Source: CAYUZU01 sp964448675
Lineage (GTDB): Bacteria; Planctomycetota; Phycisphaerae; UBA1845; Fen-1342
DNA length: 64,000 nucleotides
Direction of reading: 5' to 3'
Assembly: GCA_964448675.1 (NCBI GenBank)
Contig: CAYUZU010000002.1
Location: 124,001 to 188,000 of the forward strand
The notes beneath the pieces are model-generated. The model did no database searches, was not told the origin of the DNA, and was given only the letters and a program-made list of their open reading frames with translations. Both the position numbers and the translations under genes were made by a program. Shown here piece after piece: positions 17,163 to 25,510 of the stretch (positions within the stretch are counted from its first letter, which is position 1; each line of letters starts with the position of its first letter).

Positions 17163-17933
17163 CTACTTCGCCCCCGTATCCGCCTGTCCGAGTTCGCCCC
17201 AGGCCACGCCGCGACGCTCCGTGTCCAGCGTCATCGAGCCGCGCTCGAAGCTGCTGGCCGCCACGGCATGCCCGTCCGCGAACAGCACGTTGTTGTTACG
17301 CCCCAGGTGCTGCGGCTCGATCCACGGGACCTCTAGGCTCACCGGCGGCCCCTCGGTCTCCTCCTGCACCGCCACGTTCAGGCAGGGCTGCGTCGCGTTG
17401 TCCATGTCCGCGTCATCGATCATGAGGTCGTGGTTGGTACCGTACGGCGGTGCGTAGAACATCGGGTTCGTGCAATCCCCGCTCAGGACGAACTCGGCGG
17501 CATAGCGCACCTGGGCCCGCCGGGTGAACTGCTTCTCGTGCCGCTGCCACTGGGCATACGCCGTCATGAAGTAGCTGATCGGCACGTGCGGCGGGTAGTC
17601 GGGGCAGTGATAGATGTCCGGGCTGGGCAGCAGGTTCTCCAATCGCAGCATTTCCGACCATGCCGGCCCCGGCCCGTCCCCCGCGGTCCCGTCGCGCTCG
17701 GTGCCATACCAGCCCCACACGTGCCATTGCGACCAGCCGGGGTAGTGATCGCGCTGTCCGTCGGCATACATCTCCAGCGCCAGCGCGAGCTGCCGCAGGT
17801 TCGAGCCGCACACCGCCTGCTTCGACTGCGCCCGCGCCCGCTGCAGCGACGGCAACAGGATTGACAGCAGCAGCGCAATAATGGCCACAACGACCAGCAA
17901 TTCGATCAGCGTGAAGGCATCTCGGCGGCGCAT
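17163..17933 (-). CDS. Type II secretion pseudopilin-like protein with prepilin N-terminus and H-X-DG motif
   Basis: A 256-residue protein. The start at 17933 is chosen because a strong AAGGAGGT lies about 9 bases upstream; the same frame is open for a very long way in front of it but only as an antisense shadow. The N-terminus RRRDAFTLIELLVVVAII is a class III prepilin leader: basic residues, cleavage before a hydrophobic helix with Glu at +5. Near the C-terminus is HLGRNNNVLFADGHAV, a variant of the H-X9-DG motif with one extra Asn between His and Asp. This family is greatly expanded in planctomycetes and its function is unsettled. It is divergently arranged with a glycoside-hydrolase-like gene. 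Confidence 0.9.
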   Translation of the reverse strand: MRRRDAFTLIELLVVVAIIALLLSILLPSLQRARAQSKQAVCGSNLRQLALALEMYADGQRDHYPGWSQWHVWGWYGTERDGTAGDGPGPAWSEMLRLENLLPSPDIYHCPDYPPHVPISYFMTAYAQWQRHEKQFTRRAQVRYAAEFVLSGDCTNPMFYAPPYGTNHDLMIDDADMDNATQPCLNVAVQEETEGPPVSLEVPWIEPQHLGRNNNVLFADGHAVAASSFERGSMTLDTERRGVAWGELGQADTGAK

Positions 17934-18089
17934 CCTCGACCTCCTTGTGATGACGGCCTGCATGTTCTTCCATCCGCACGCCGACCCGCAACCACCGGCC
18001 GGCGCGCGCCAAACTACGCATACACCTATCGGCGTCAAGCACCCGGTCGTTGCCCCCGACACGATCTGACATCTCAGCCCACTTCGCTT

Positions 18090-18119
18090 TTGCACCGCCC
18101 CGGGCAGCGCGGCTAGGAT
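18090..18119 (+). promoter_or_regulatory. Candidate sigma70-type promoter of the GH67N/malectin gene
   Basis: TTGCAC, an 18-bp spacer and TAGGAT lie in the divergent region, with the -10 about 72 bases before the start codon at 18192. The fit to consensus is moderate. Confidence 0.4.
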
Positions 18120-18191
18120 AACCGCCGCTGACGGCCGCAATTGCAGGATGCGCTGCGGCGAGCCGCGTACCGCGAGCATCGGAGTTTTCAG

Positions 18192-21100
18192 ATGATTCAG
18201 GCAAATCAACGACTCGTCCGCCGTGGTGTGCTGCCGCTGCTGGTGGCCCTGCTGCCGTCTGCCGCCGCCGCCGCGGCCACCGTCATCGTCCACCCGCCGA
18301 CACCGGCCCGCTGTGAGCTTATGGCCGCGCGCGAGGTGCAGCGCTACGTCTACCTGCGCACCGGGGTCTGCCTGCCGCTGCGGGCCGCCGACGCCGGCGA
18401 CGACGCGGACGCCATCGTGATCGCCACCGACGACAACACGCTGGCGCCGCAGCAATACCGCCTCCGCACCACGACCGGCAGTGAGCAGCGTACCTTGCAC
18501 CTGACGGGCGGCAGCCCCGTCGCCACCTTGTATGCCGCGTATCACTTCGCCCGGCACCTCGGCGTGCGCTTCTATGTGCATGGCGACGTCATCCCGGACG
18601 AGCGGCTCGCCGACTGGCGCGTCCCCGCACTGGACGAAAACCACACGCCGCTGTTCAACCTGCGCGGCATCCAGCCGTTCCACGATTTTCCCGAGGGCCC
18701 CGACTGGTGGAACGCCGACGACTATCGCGCGCACCTGTCGCAGCTCGTCAAGCTGCGCATGAACTTCATCGGACTGCACTGCTACCCGGAGAGCCACGCC
18801 GGCCCCGAGCCCACCGTCTGGCTCGGCCTGGCCGAGGACATCCAACCCGACGGCCGGGTGACCTTCAGCTATCCCAGCCGCTACGCCAGCACCCGCGGCG
18901 GGGCCTGGGGCTACGCCGCCGTAGACACGAGTGACTTCACAGCCGGCGCCGCGCTGGCGTTTCCCACCGACAGCTACGGGCCGGATGTCACGCGCGGGCA
19001 TCGGCCCATGCCCACCGAGCTCGCTGGCTGCAACGAGGTCTTCAACCGCACCGCCACCATGCTCCGCACGGCGTTCAACCACGCGCGGCAGCGCGGCATC
19101 CAGGTCTGCGTCGGCACCGAGACGCCGCTCACGATTCCGACGCGCTTGCAGGAGCGCCTGCGCTCGGCCGGCCGCGACCCCGCCGACCCCGACGTCGTAC
19201 GTGACATCTATCGCGGCACGTTCACGCGCATCGCGCGCGCCTACCCCATCGACTACTACTGGCTCTGGACGCCCGAAGGGTGGACCTGGAACAGCGTGCC
19301 CGACGAAAGCATGGCCGCCACCATGCGCGACCTCGAGCTGGCCTATGGTGCCTTGCAGGACATCGGGACCCCCTTCGGCTTCGCGACCTGCGGCTGGGTG
19401 CTCGGTCCGCCCAAGGACCGCACCGCGTTCGCCCAGCGCCTCCCACGCGACGTTGCCGTGAGCTGCATCAACCGCCAGGTCGGCTTCACGCCGGTCGATC
19501 CGGCGTTCGCCGAAATCGACGACCGCCCGCAGTGGGCCATCCCCTGGCTCGAAGACGACCCCGCCATGATCACGCCGCAACTCTGGGTCGGTCGCCTGCG
19601 GCGCGATGCGGCGGACGCCCTGGCCTACGGCTGCACCGGCCTGCTGGGCATCCATTGGCGCACGCGCATCCTCGGCCCCAACATCGCCGCCCTGGCGCAG
19701 GCTGGCTGGGAGCAGCGGCCCTGGAACGACGAGCTCGGCCAGCCGGTGCAGGTGCCGACGGTGCTCACGAACGACGTGCACGTCGGCGGAACCACGGCGC
19801 ACGACGCGAGCCACCCGATCGCCGGCACCGAGGACGACGTCATCTACCAGACCTGCCGCTACAACGTCGACGGCTATCGGCTCGCGGTCCCGAACGGCAC
19901 CTACGACGTCACGCTGCAGTTCGCCGAGTTCCATTACGAGGCGGCCGGCCGGCGCGTGTTCGGCGTCCGCGTCCAGGGGCGCGAGCTGGCGGAGAAGCTC
20001 GACGTCTTCGCGCGGGTCGGGCCCAATGTCGCCCTCGATCTCACCGCCGACGTTGTCTGCGTCGACGACGGGATGCTGCGCATCGACTTCGACCGGGTGG
20101 TCGAGTTGCCGTTCATCGCGGGCATCACCGTCACCGGCCGCACGGCCCCGGTCAACCAACTGCCGGCGCGGGCATTCACGCGCAAGATCAACTGCGGCGG
20201 CGGCGCTGTGGGCGAATATGAGGCGGACCTGCCGCCGATCAACACCACGCCGACACTCGATGAACGTCCGCGCGACCTCCCCGCGCGCGACTTTTACGCC
20301 GACTGGGCGGCGACGCAGTTCGGCCCCGCCGTCGCCACGCCGCTGGCCCGGCTCTTCACCGAGCTTGACGGCGGGCCGCGCAGCCACGGGCACGAGCGGC
20401 TGGCGAATCTGCCGCGGCCGGCTGGCTGGTACCATGGCCCCGGCGGGATCTTCCCCAACCGCACGCCCTGGTCGCAGGAGCGCGAGCGCTACGCGTTCGT
20501 CGAGCGCATGGCGGCATTGCGGCCGCAGGTCCGCGGCCCCGGCAACCGCGCCCGCTTCGACTACTGGCTGAGCGCGTTTCGCTATCTGCGCAGCATGGGC
20601 GAGCTCAGTTGCGCGCGCGGGCAACTCGACCTCGTGATCGAACGGCTCGATGCCGAACAGGACGCCGCCCGCAAGACCGCGATCGCGCGCGAGGATGCCC
20701 TGCCGCTGCGCCGCCGCATGGCCCGCCTGTGGCAAGAGATGATGACACACCGCCTCGCGAGCTGCACCACGCCCGGCGGCCTCGGCACGATCGCCAACCT
20801 CGAGCAGCACGTGCGGCAGAACAACGCGTTCCTGACGGCGCATGACGAGAAGCTGACCGCCGTCCTTGCCACACCGTTGCCCAACGACACCCAGCCCGGC
20901 CGCGAATACACCGGCACTCCGCTGATCTTTGTCCCCACGGTGCGGCCGGATGTGAGCCCGCGCGAGGCCCTGGACCTGCGCGTCGTGGTACTGTCCTCGA
21001 AGCGGCCGCGGCGCGTCACGCTGCACTGGCGCTGCCTCGGCGACGAGCCGTACGCCGCGATCCCGTGCGACCACGTCAACCGCGGCGTCTACACGGCCAC

Positions 21101-21242
21101 CTTGCCGCCCGCGGAAGCCGAGGAGTCACGCGAGTACTACTTCTCGGCGACCCTTGCCCGCGACGATGAACTCACCTGGCCGGCAACGGCCCCCGCCATC
21201 GGCCAGACTATTGTCGTCGCGCCGTGGACCGATCTCGAATAA
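18192..21242 (+). CDS. Secreted GH67N-like carbohydrate-active protein with malectin domain
   Basis: A protein of about 1016 residues. ATG 18192 is preceded by GGAG at a 7-base spacing and begins a signal peptide (RRGVLPLLVALLPSAAAAAA). Residues ~25-135 form the alpha/beta domain seen at the N-terminus of GH67 alpha-glucuronidases and GH20-like enzymes (VATLYAAYHFARHLGVRFY). A catalytic-barrel-like region follows (~150-520), with segments such as NFIGLHCYPESH and YYWLWTPEGWTW. Residues ~535-655 resemble a malectin-type carbohydrate-binding domain (GTYDVTLQFAEFHYE). The C-terminal ~300 residues are helical then beta-rich and unassigned. The likely role is polysaccharide binding or hydrolysis outside the cytoplasm; the exact substrate cannot be read from the sequence. 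Confidence 0.8.
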   Translation: MIQANQRLVRRGVLPLLVALLPSAAAAAATVIVHPPTPARCELMAAREVQRYVYLRTGVCLPLRAADAGDDADAIVIATDDNTLAPQQYRLRTTTGSEQRTLHLTGGSPVATLYAAYHFARHLGVRFYVHGDVIPDERLADWRVPALDENHTPLFNLRGIQPFHDFPEGPDWWNADDYRAHLSQLVKLRMNFIGLHCYPESHAGPEPTVWLGLAEDIQPDGRVTFSYPSRYASTRGGAWGYAAVDTSDFTAGAALAFPTDSYGPDVTRGHRPMPTELAGCNEVFNRTATMLRTAFNHARQRGIQVCVGTETPLTIPTRLQERLRSAGRDPADPDVVRDIYRGTFTRIARAYPIDYYWLWTPEGWTWNSVPDESMAATMRDLELAYGALQDIGTPFGFATCGWVLGPPKDRTAFAQRLPRDVAVSCINRQVGFTPVDPAFAEIDDRPQWAIPWLEDDPAMITPQLWVGRLRRDAADALAYGCTGLLGIHWRTRILGPNIAALAQAGWEQRPWNDELGQPVQVPTVLTNDVHVGGTTAHDASHPIAGTEDDVIYQTCRYNVDGYRLAVPNGTYDVTLQFAEFHYEAAGRRVFGVRVQGRELAEKLDVFARVGPNVALDLTADVVCVDDGMLRIDFDRVVELPFIAGITVTGRTAPVNQLPARAFTRKINCGGGAVGEYEADLPPINTTPTLDERPRDLPARDFYADWAATQFGPAVATPLARLFTELDGGPRSHGHERLANLPRPAGWYHGPGGIFPNRTPWSQERERYAFVERMAALRPQVRGPGNRARFDYWLSAFRYLRSMGELSCARGQLDLVIERLDAEQDAARKTAIAREDALPLRRRMARLWQEMMTHRLASCTTPGGLGTIANLEQHVRQNNAFLTAHDEKLTAVLATPLPNDTQPGREYTGTPLIFVPTVRPDVSPREALDLRVVVLSSKRPRRVTLHWRCLGDEPYAAIPCDHVNRGVYTATLPPAEAEESREYYFSATLARDDELTWPATAPAIGQTIVVAPWTDLE

Positions 21243-21244
21243 GC

Positions 21245-21261
21245 GCCGGCTTCGCCGGCGG
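21245..21261. terminator. Short GC hairpin between convergent genes
   Basis: CGCCGGC-TTC-GCCGGCG is a 7-bp perfect stem with a 3-base loop, a few bases after the stop of the GH67N-like gene and before the stop of the convergent RuvC-like gene. It lacks a T-run, so it may act as a weak bidirectional terminator or transcript 3' end. Confidence 0.4.
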
Positions 21262-21271
21262 ACCCCAGCGA

Positions 21272-21727
21272 TCACACCGGCATGGCCTTCAGCCAGCCGA
21301 CCTCCAGCACGCCCCACAGGCCGATGAGGATCGCCTCCGCCGCATCGTGCCGCAGCGACGTCGGCCGTGGCGCGTCGGACCACTCGATGACGCGCCGGGC
21401 CAGCGTCGCCGCGCTGCGCTTGGCCTGCGCGCCATGCCGCTGCTCCCGCGGCAGCAACAGCCGGGCCCGCCACTGTTCGGCGTGCGTGTGGCGGACATCG
21501 ACGTGATACCGCCCGGCTGCCCGCTCCCAGATCTCGCCCAGCTCTCCGCCCCCTTCCAGCACCAGGCACGCCAGGTCGTCCATGTCCGCCAGAACCCCCG
21601 GCACGCCCCGCCGCAGCCGCGCCGCGTTGCCGAAATTCTGCGATCGATACCACCGCAGGCGGCCGTCATCGCCAAACGCCGCCAGCCCGGTCTTCACCCC
21701 AAGATCCACCGCCAGCAGCGCGCTCAT
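21272..21727 (-). CDS. RuvC/RNase H-fold protein
   Basis: A 151-residue protein. It begins LLAVDLGVKTGLAAFG, the first strand of an RNase H-like fold with an Asp in the catalytic position. It continues with an acidic strand (ACLVLEGGGELG) and ends with a helix RHDAAEAILIGLW, where the HDAAEA pattern matches the last acidic residues of RuvC-type resolvases. The length is close to RuvC (about 160-170 residues), but no ruvA or ruvB is adjacent, so it is probably a RuvC-like paralogue rather than the housekeeping resolvase. It is convergent with the preceding gene and divergent from the DUF4405 gene. Confidence 0.65.
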   Translation of the reverse strand: MSALLAVDLGVKTGLAAFGDDGRLRWYRSQNFGNAARLRRGVPGVLADMDDLACLVLEGGGELGEIWERAAGRYHVDVRHTHAEQWRARLLLPREQRHGAQAKRSAATLARRVIEWSDAPRPTSLRHDAAEAILIGLWGVLEVGWLKAMPV

Positions 21728-21905
21728 GCCAGCCCCCGTGGCAGCAATCGCGCCGCCAGGTAGTGGCCGTTATTGATCACACTAATATCGCACATGAACA
21801 CTCCGCTTGTTGATCGCCTTTCGCAAACCGCGGCCGCGCGTATGCTACCCCAAGGATGCCCCGCGGGGCATCGTCCCTGGTGAGCCCTCGTACGCGAGAC
21901 ACGTC

Positions 21906-22625
21906 ATGCGCAGAGATACGCTCAACTACATCGTCGACGCCCTGGCCCTCATCGCGATGCTCGGCCTCATCGCCACCGGCGTCCTGGTCAAATACGTGCT
22001 GCCGCCGGGCAGTCGCGGCGGCCATGGCCTGACGCTGTGGGGGCTCGACCGTCACGAATTCGGCGACATCCACTTCTGGACGGCGGTGGCGCTGGTCGTG
22101 CTGCTGGTGCTGCACGTCCTGCTGCACTGGACGTGGGTGTGCGTCACCACGCGCCGCCTCGCGCAGCCCGCCGCCGTCCGCGCCGCGGTGCCCGGCCCCG
22201 GCGTGCGGTGGGGCAGCGGGCTGATCTTCCTGGCGGGCGTGGTCGTGCTGATCGCGGCTTTCGTCTGGGTGGGCAGTGCCAACGTTACGCGTGACGATGA
22301 GGCCGGCGACAGCCACGAAACCCGCGATCGTGCTCGACGCGGACAGCAGGTCCGGATTGAGGAGACACCCGCCGAGACCGTGCGTGATCATCCCGATCAT
22401 CCCAGCCGCGGCGCCGACCACATTCGCGGCTCGCTGACGCTCAGAGAGCTGCACGAACAGACCGGCGTCGACCTGGCGTGGCTCAAGGAGGAGCTCGGCA
22501 TCCCGGCGGACACCGACGACGACACGCAACTCGGACGGCTGCGGCAGCGCTTCGGCTTCGAGATGAGCACCCTCCGCGACCTGGTCGCGGAATACGAGTT
22601 GCGGGTGTTGCCGGCGTTGCCCTGA
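21906..22625 (+). CDS. DUF4405 cytochrome-b-like membrane protein with C-terminal soluble domain
   Basis: A 239-residue protein. ATG 21906 begins MRRDTLNYIVDALALIAMLG; the frame is open further upstream but without a good start. Three transmembrane helices are visible (~11-34, ~58-80, ~105-125). The second contains DIHFWTAVALVVLLVLHVLLHWTW, the His-rich pattern of DUF4405 proteins, which probably ligate haem. A charged linker leads to a ~55-residue C-terminal domain (LTLRELHEQTGVDLAWLKEELGIP...) that recurs in DUF4405/cytochrome-b561-like redox proteins. It is probably an electron-transfer subunit of the cytoplasmic membrane; no partner ferredoxin or dehydrogenase gene is adjacent. Confidence 0.75.
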   Translation: MRRDTLNYIVDALALIAMLGLIATGVLVKYVLPPGSRGGHGLTLWGLDRHEFGDIHFWTAVALVVLLVLHVLLHWTWVCVTTRRLAQPAAVRAAVPGPGVRWGSGLIFLAGVVVLIAAFVWVGSANVTRDDEAGDSHETRDRARRGQQVRIEETPAETVRDHPDHPSRGADHIRGSLTLRELHEQTGVDLAWLKEELGIPADTDDDTQLGRLRQRFGFEMSTLRDLVAEYELRVLPALP

Positions 22626-22683
22626 CGGATGGTCCGATTCGTGTGCCGCGGCGTCGCCAGCGACGTTTCCCGACAACCGACGG

Positions 22684-22711
22684 TTGTGTCTGTTGCTTGC
22701 TGCGCTATGAT
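22684..22711 (+). promoter_or_regulatory. Candidate promoter of the APH-fold kinase gene
   Basis: TTGTGT, 16 bp and TATGAT lie 45 bases before the ATG at 22757, in the short gap after the DUF4405 gene. The -10 box is good; the -35 matches four of six positions. Confidence 0.45.
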
Positions 22712-22756
22712 GGTAGTCTGGTGATCCGCGATACGCCCGGGCCCCGCCCGCGAGAC

Positions 22757-23809
22757 ATGCCGATGACGACCGCCGATCGGGATCGTTTCACGCCCAGTGA
22801 GCTTGCCGTCGTGCTCAGTCATTACGACGTCGGCGTGATCCAGAGCGCGAAGGAGTATCCGCGCGGTTCGCGGCGGGCACCAAAGCTGCTGCTCAAGACG
22901 CCGCGCGGGCTGTACCTGCTCAAGCGGCGGGCCAGCGGCCGTGATGATCCGTTCAAGGTCGCGTTTTCGCACGCCCTGATCGGCCACCTGCGGGAGCGCG
23001 ATTTTCCGGTGCCGGCGCTGATCGGCACACGCGAGGATCAGAACTCGATGCTGCAGCTCGGCGGCCGGGTCTATGAGTTGTTCGAATACGTGCAGGGAGA
23101 GCGCTACGACAATTCGCTCGAGCAGACCACCAGCTCCGGCCACACGCTGGCGGCATATCATCGGGCGGTCGAGGACTTCGCGACCGAATGGACCCCGCCG
23201 GTCGGCAGCTATCACGACGCCGACGCGGTCCGCACCGGCCTCAACGCGATTCCGACGACCACGTCGGCGCACGATTCGGTGGTCGGGCACGAGGCGGAGC
23301 TGCTGCAACTGACCCAGGAGATGTTCGAGCGCTACGATGCGGCGGCCGATCGGGTGAACAAATCCGGCTTTCCGGACTGGTCGGTGACGATTATTCACGG
23401 CGATTGGCACCCGGGCAACATGCTCTTCAACGACGCAGAAGTCTGTGCCGTGCTGGATTTCGACGCCGCCCGCCACCAGCCGCGCATCATCGACACGGCC
23501 TACGGCATGTTGCAGTTCTCGATCCTGCGCGGTCCGGCCGGCCCGGACGACTGGCCGGATTTTGGCGACGAATCACGGACGCGACGCTTCATGGCGGGCT
23601 ACCTGGACCGCTGCGACACGCCGCCGGAGCAGCGCCAGGCGATTCCGGACCTCATGATCGAGGCCCTCATCGCCGAGGTGGTGCTGCCGATCGCGATGAC
23701 CGGCTCGTTCGGTCGGCTGCCCGGGTTCAACGTCTTGCAGATGGTAAACCGAAAAGTGCAGTGGCTGCTGAACAACAGTGCGCGTTTGCGCCAATGGTTG
23801 CTGGAATGA
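22757..23809 (+). CDS. Aminoglycoside phosphotransferase-fold small-molecule kinase
   Basis: A protein of about 350 residues. The start at 22757 (a second ATG lies at 22763) sits behind a plausible promoter; the frame is open for 93 codons upstream but that stretch overlaps the preceding gene. The N-lobe has LLLKTPRGLYLLKRR, with the ATP-binding Lys region. The C-lobe has the phosphotransferase motif VTIIHGDWHPGNMLF (HGDxxxxN) and the metal-binding VLDFD. These are the Brenner motifs of the APH/choline kinase/homoserine kinase II family. The substrate is unknown; the family covers sugars, choline, homoserine and antibiotics. Resistance should not be inferred from the fold alone. Confidence 0.8.
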   Translation: MPMTTADRDRFTPSELAVVLSHYDVGVIQSAKEYPRGSRRAPKLLLKTPRGLYLLKRRASGRDDPFKVAFSHALIGHLRERDFPVPALIGTREDQNSMLQLGGRVYELFEYVQGERYDNSLEQTTSSGHTLAAYHRAVEDFATEWTPPVGSYHDADAVRTGLNAIPTTTSAHDSVVGHEAELLQLTQEMFERYDAAADRVNKSGFPDWSVTIIHGDWHPGNMLFNDAEVCAVLDFDAARHQPRIIDTAYGMLQFSILRGPAGPDDWPDFGDESRTRRFMAGYLDRCDTPPEQRQAIPDLMIEALIAEVVLPIAMTGSFGRLPGFNVLQMVNRKVQWLLNNSARLRQWLLE

Positions 23810-23830
23810 TCGGACCGAGGCGGCGGCCCC

Positions 23831-23839
23831 TGCTATACT
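23831..23839 (+). promoter_or_regulatory. Extended -10 element before the orphan HlyD gene
   Basis: TGC-TATACT is an extended -10 (TGn-TATACT) located 31 bases before ATG 23870, just after the stop of the kinase gene. No clear -35 is seen, as expected for an extended -10 promoter. Confidence 0.45.
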
Positions 23840-23869
23840 CTCGGGTGGGATGGATGAGGATGTTGTTTG

Positions 23870-25477
23870 ATGAGTGATATCGCCAAGACCCCGACCACCG
23901 CGGTCGCCGAAGCTTCCTATGCACCTGCACCGTCGGCCACCACGCGCCCCCGCCGTCGCTGGCTGCGCGTCGGCGGCGTGACGTTTGCCTTGATCCTGGC
24001 GGGGCTGCTGATTGCCTATCCGGCAGGCGTGCTGGACCGCGTTTTCGCGGCACCGACCCGACAGGGCGACGTTTTCGTCGTCGAGCCGACGACGCTCAAC
24101 GTCACCCTGCAGGAGGAGGGCGAGCTGCGGCCGGTGAACTCGGTGGACGTCAAGTGCGAAATCCAGGGCCAGAGCGTCACGATCCAGTGGATCGTCGACG
24201 AAAGCACGCGCGTCAGGAAAGGCGACCTGCTCGTCAAGCTCGCCTCCGACGACATGGAGGATCGGCTGAGCACCGAGGAAATCCAGCTCGACTCGGCGCG
24301 CTCGGCGCTGGAGGAAGCCGAATCCGCCCTCGAGATCACCAAGCGTGACAACGCCAGCCAGCTCAAGAAGGCCGAGATCGACCTCGAGGTCGCCCGCCTC
24401 GAGCTCAAGCGCTATCTCGAAGGCGACTACAAGAACGCCAAGAAGTCGATCGAGATCAATATCGCCCAGACCGAGATGGACATCGTCCGCAAGGAAGACG
24501 AGCTGCGCAAGAGCGAGGTCCTGCAGAAAAAGCAGTTCGTCTCCGAAGTAGAGATCGAGGAAATCAAGGCTGCCCTCAAGAAGGCCCGCATGACCCTCGA
24601 GAAATACCAGCTCGAGTTCGAGATCCTCGACAAGTACGAACTGCCCAAGAACCGCATGCAGAAGACCGCCGCCGTCGAGCGCGCCCAGGAAGAGCTCGAG
24701 CAGGAACGCGCCCGCGCCGCGTCGCGGCTGCGCCAGGCCGAGACCAAGGTCGAGACCTGCCGCAACCAGCTCAAGACCCGCGAAGAGAAGTTCGAGCGAC
24801 TCCAGGAGCAACTCGCCAACTGCGAGATTCACGCCCCCATCGATGGCGTCGTGCAGTATGGTGGCGCCAACAGCGGCCGGCGCCGCTGGAATTCCCATCG
24901 CATCGCCGTCGGCGAGCGCGTCTACAGCGGGCAGACGCTGATCACCCTGCCCGATACCAGCGAGATGCTGGTGTCCACCCGCATCCACGAAGCCGATCGC
25001 CACAAGGTCAGCGAAGGCCTGCCGTGCATCGTGCGGGTGCCCGCCGTACCGGGCCAGGCCTTCAAGGGCACGCTTTCCAAGATCGCCAAGTTCGCCGATT
25101 CCGAGGGCAGCTGGTGGAACCCCGACCTGAAAGAGCACGCCACCGAGGTCCTGCTCGACCAGACCGACGCGCCCATGTCACCCGGCGACACCGCCGTCGT
25201 CGAGATCCTCATCGAGGAGGTGCCGGATGTGTTGGCGGTACCCATCCAGTGTGTCTTCGCCCGCGGCTCGCAGCACTTCGTCTTCGTGCGTGAAGCCGGC
25301 GCCGTCAAACCCGTCGAGGTCGACCTCGGCCGTTCGAGCACGACCTCCGTCGAGGTCGCCGCGGGCCTTGCCGCCGGCGACCGCGTCGTGATGGCCCCCG
25401 ACGACGAAGCCCTGGCCCAGTTGCCGACGCCTGGTGCCACTCCCGGCGGACTCGCCGAAGCTCCAGAGGAAGGCTAG
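23870..25477 (+). CDS. HlyD/MacA-type adaptor with long coiled coil
   Basis: A 535-residue protein. ATG 23870 is preceded by GATGAGGA; a TTG codon directly before it is in frame. One transmembrane helix (VTFALILAGLLIAYPAGV, ~38-55) anchors it. A lipoyl-like half-motif (VDVKCEIQGQSVTIQWIVDE) precedes an unusually long heptad-rich coiled coil (~115-310), then the return half-motif IHAPIDGVVQYG, a beta-barrel and a membrane-proximal domain (~430-515). This is the architecture of adaptors working with MacB-like ABC transporters or with TolC. No permease, ATPase or TolC gene is adjacent: the neighbours are an APH-like kinase and a convergent beta-propeller gene. Partners must therefore lie elsewhere. 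Confidence 0.85.
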   Translation: MSDIAKTPTTAVAEASYAPAPSATTRPRRRWLRVGGVTFALILAGLLIAYPAGVLDRVFAAPTRQGDVFVVEPTTLNVTLQEEGELRPVNSVDVKCEIQGQSVTIQWIVDESTRVRKGDLLVKLASDDMEDRLSTEEIQLDSARSALEEAESALEITKRDNASQLKKAEIDLEVARLELKRYLEGDYKNAKKSIEINIAQTEMDIVRKEDELRKSEVLQKKQFVSEVEIEEIKAALKKARMTLEKYQLEFEILDKYELPKNRMQKTAAVERAQEELEQERARAASRLRQAETKVETCRNQLKTREEKFERLQEQLANCEIHAPIDGVVQYGGANSGRRRWNSHRIAVGERVYSGQTLITLPDTSEMLVSTRIHEADRHKVSEGLPCIVRVPAVPGQAFKGTLSKIAKFADSEGSWWNPDLKEHATEVLLDQTDAPMSPGDTAVVEILIEEVPDVLAVPIQCVFARGSQHFVFVREAGAVKPVEVDLGRSSTTSVEVAAGLAAGDRVVMAPDDEALAQLPTPGATPGGLAEAPEEG

Positions 25478-25510
25478 CCCCGCGCGTCCCGCCGCCGCAA
25501 CGGCTCGACC

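Noticed and set aside
17934..21074. Long N-terminal extension of the prepilin-like gene
   Set aside because: The frame stays open antisense to the GH67N-like gene, but a strong ribosome site and a prepilin leader set the start at 17933.
22757..23809. Antibiotic-resistance aminoglycoside phosphotransferase
   Set aside because: Only the general APH fold motifs are present; no resistance-specific features and no mobile context.
23870..25477. macA of a macAB efflux operon
   Set aside because: No MacB-type ABC permease or TolC gene lies next to it, so the symbol was not used.
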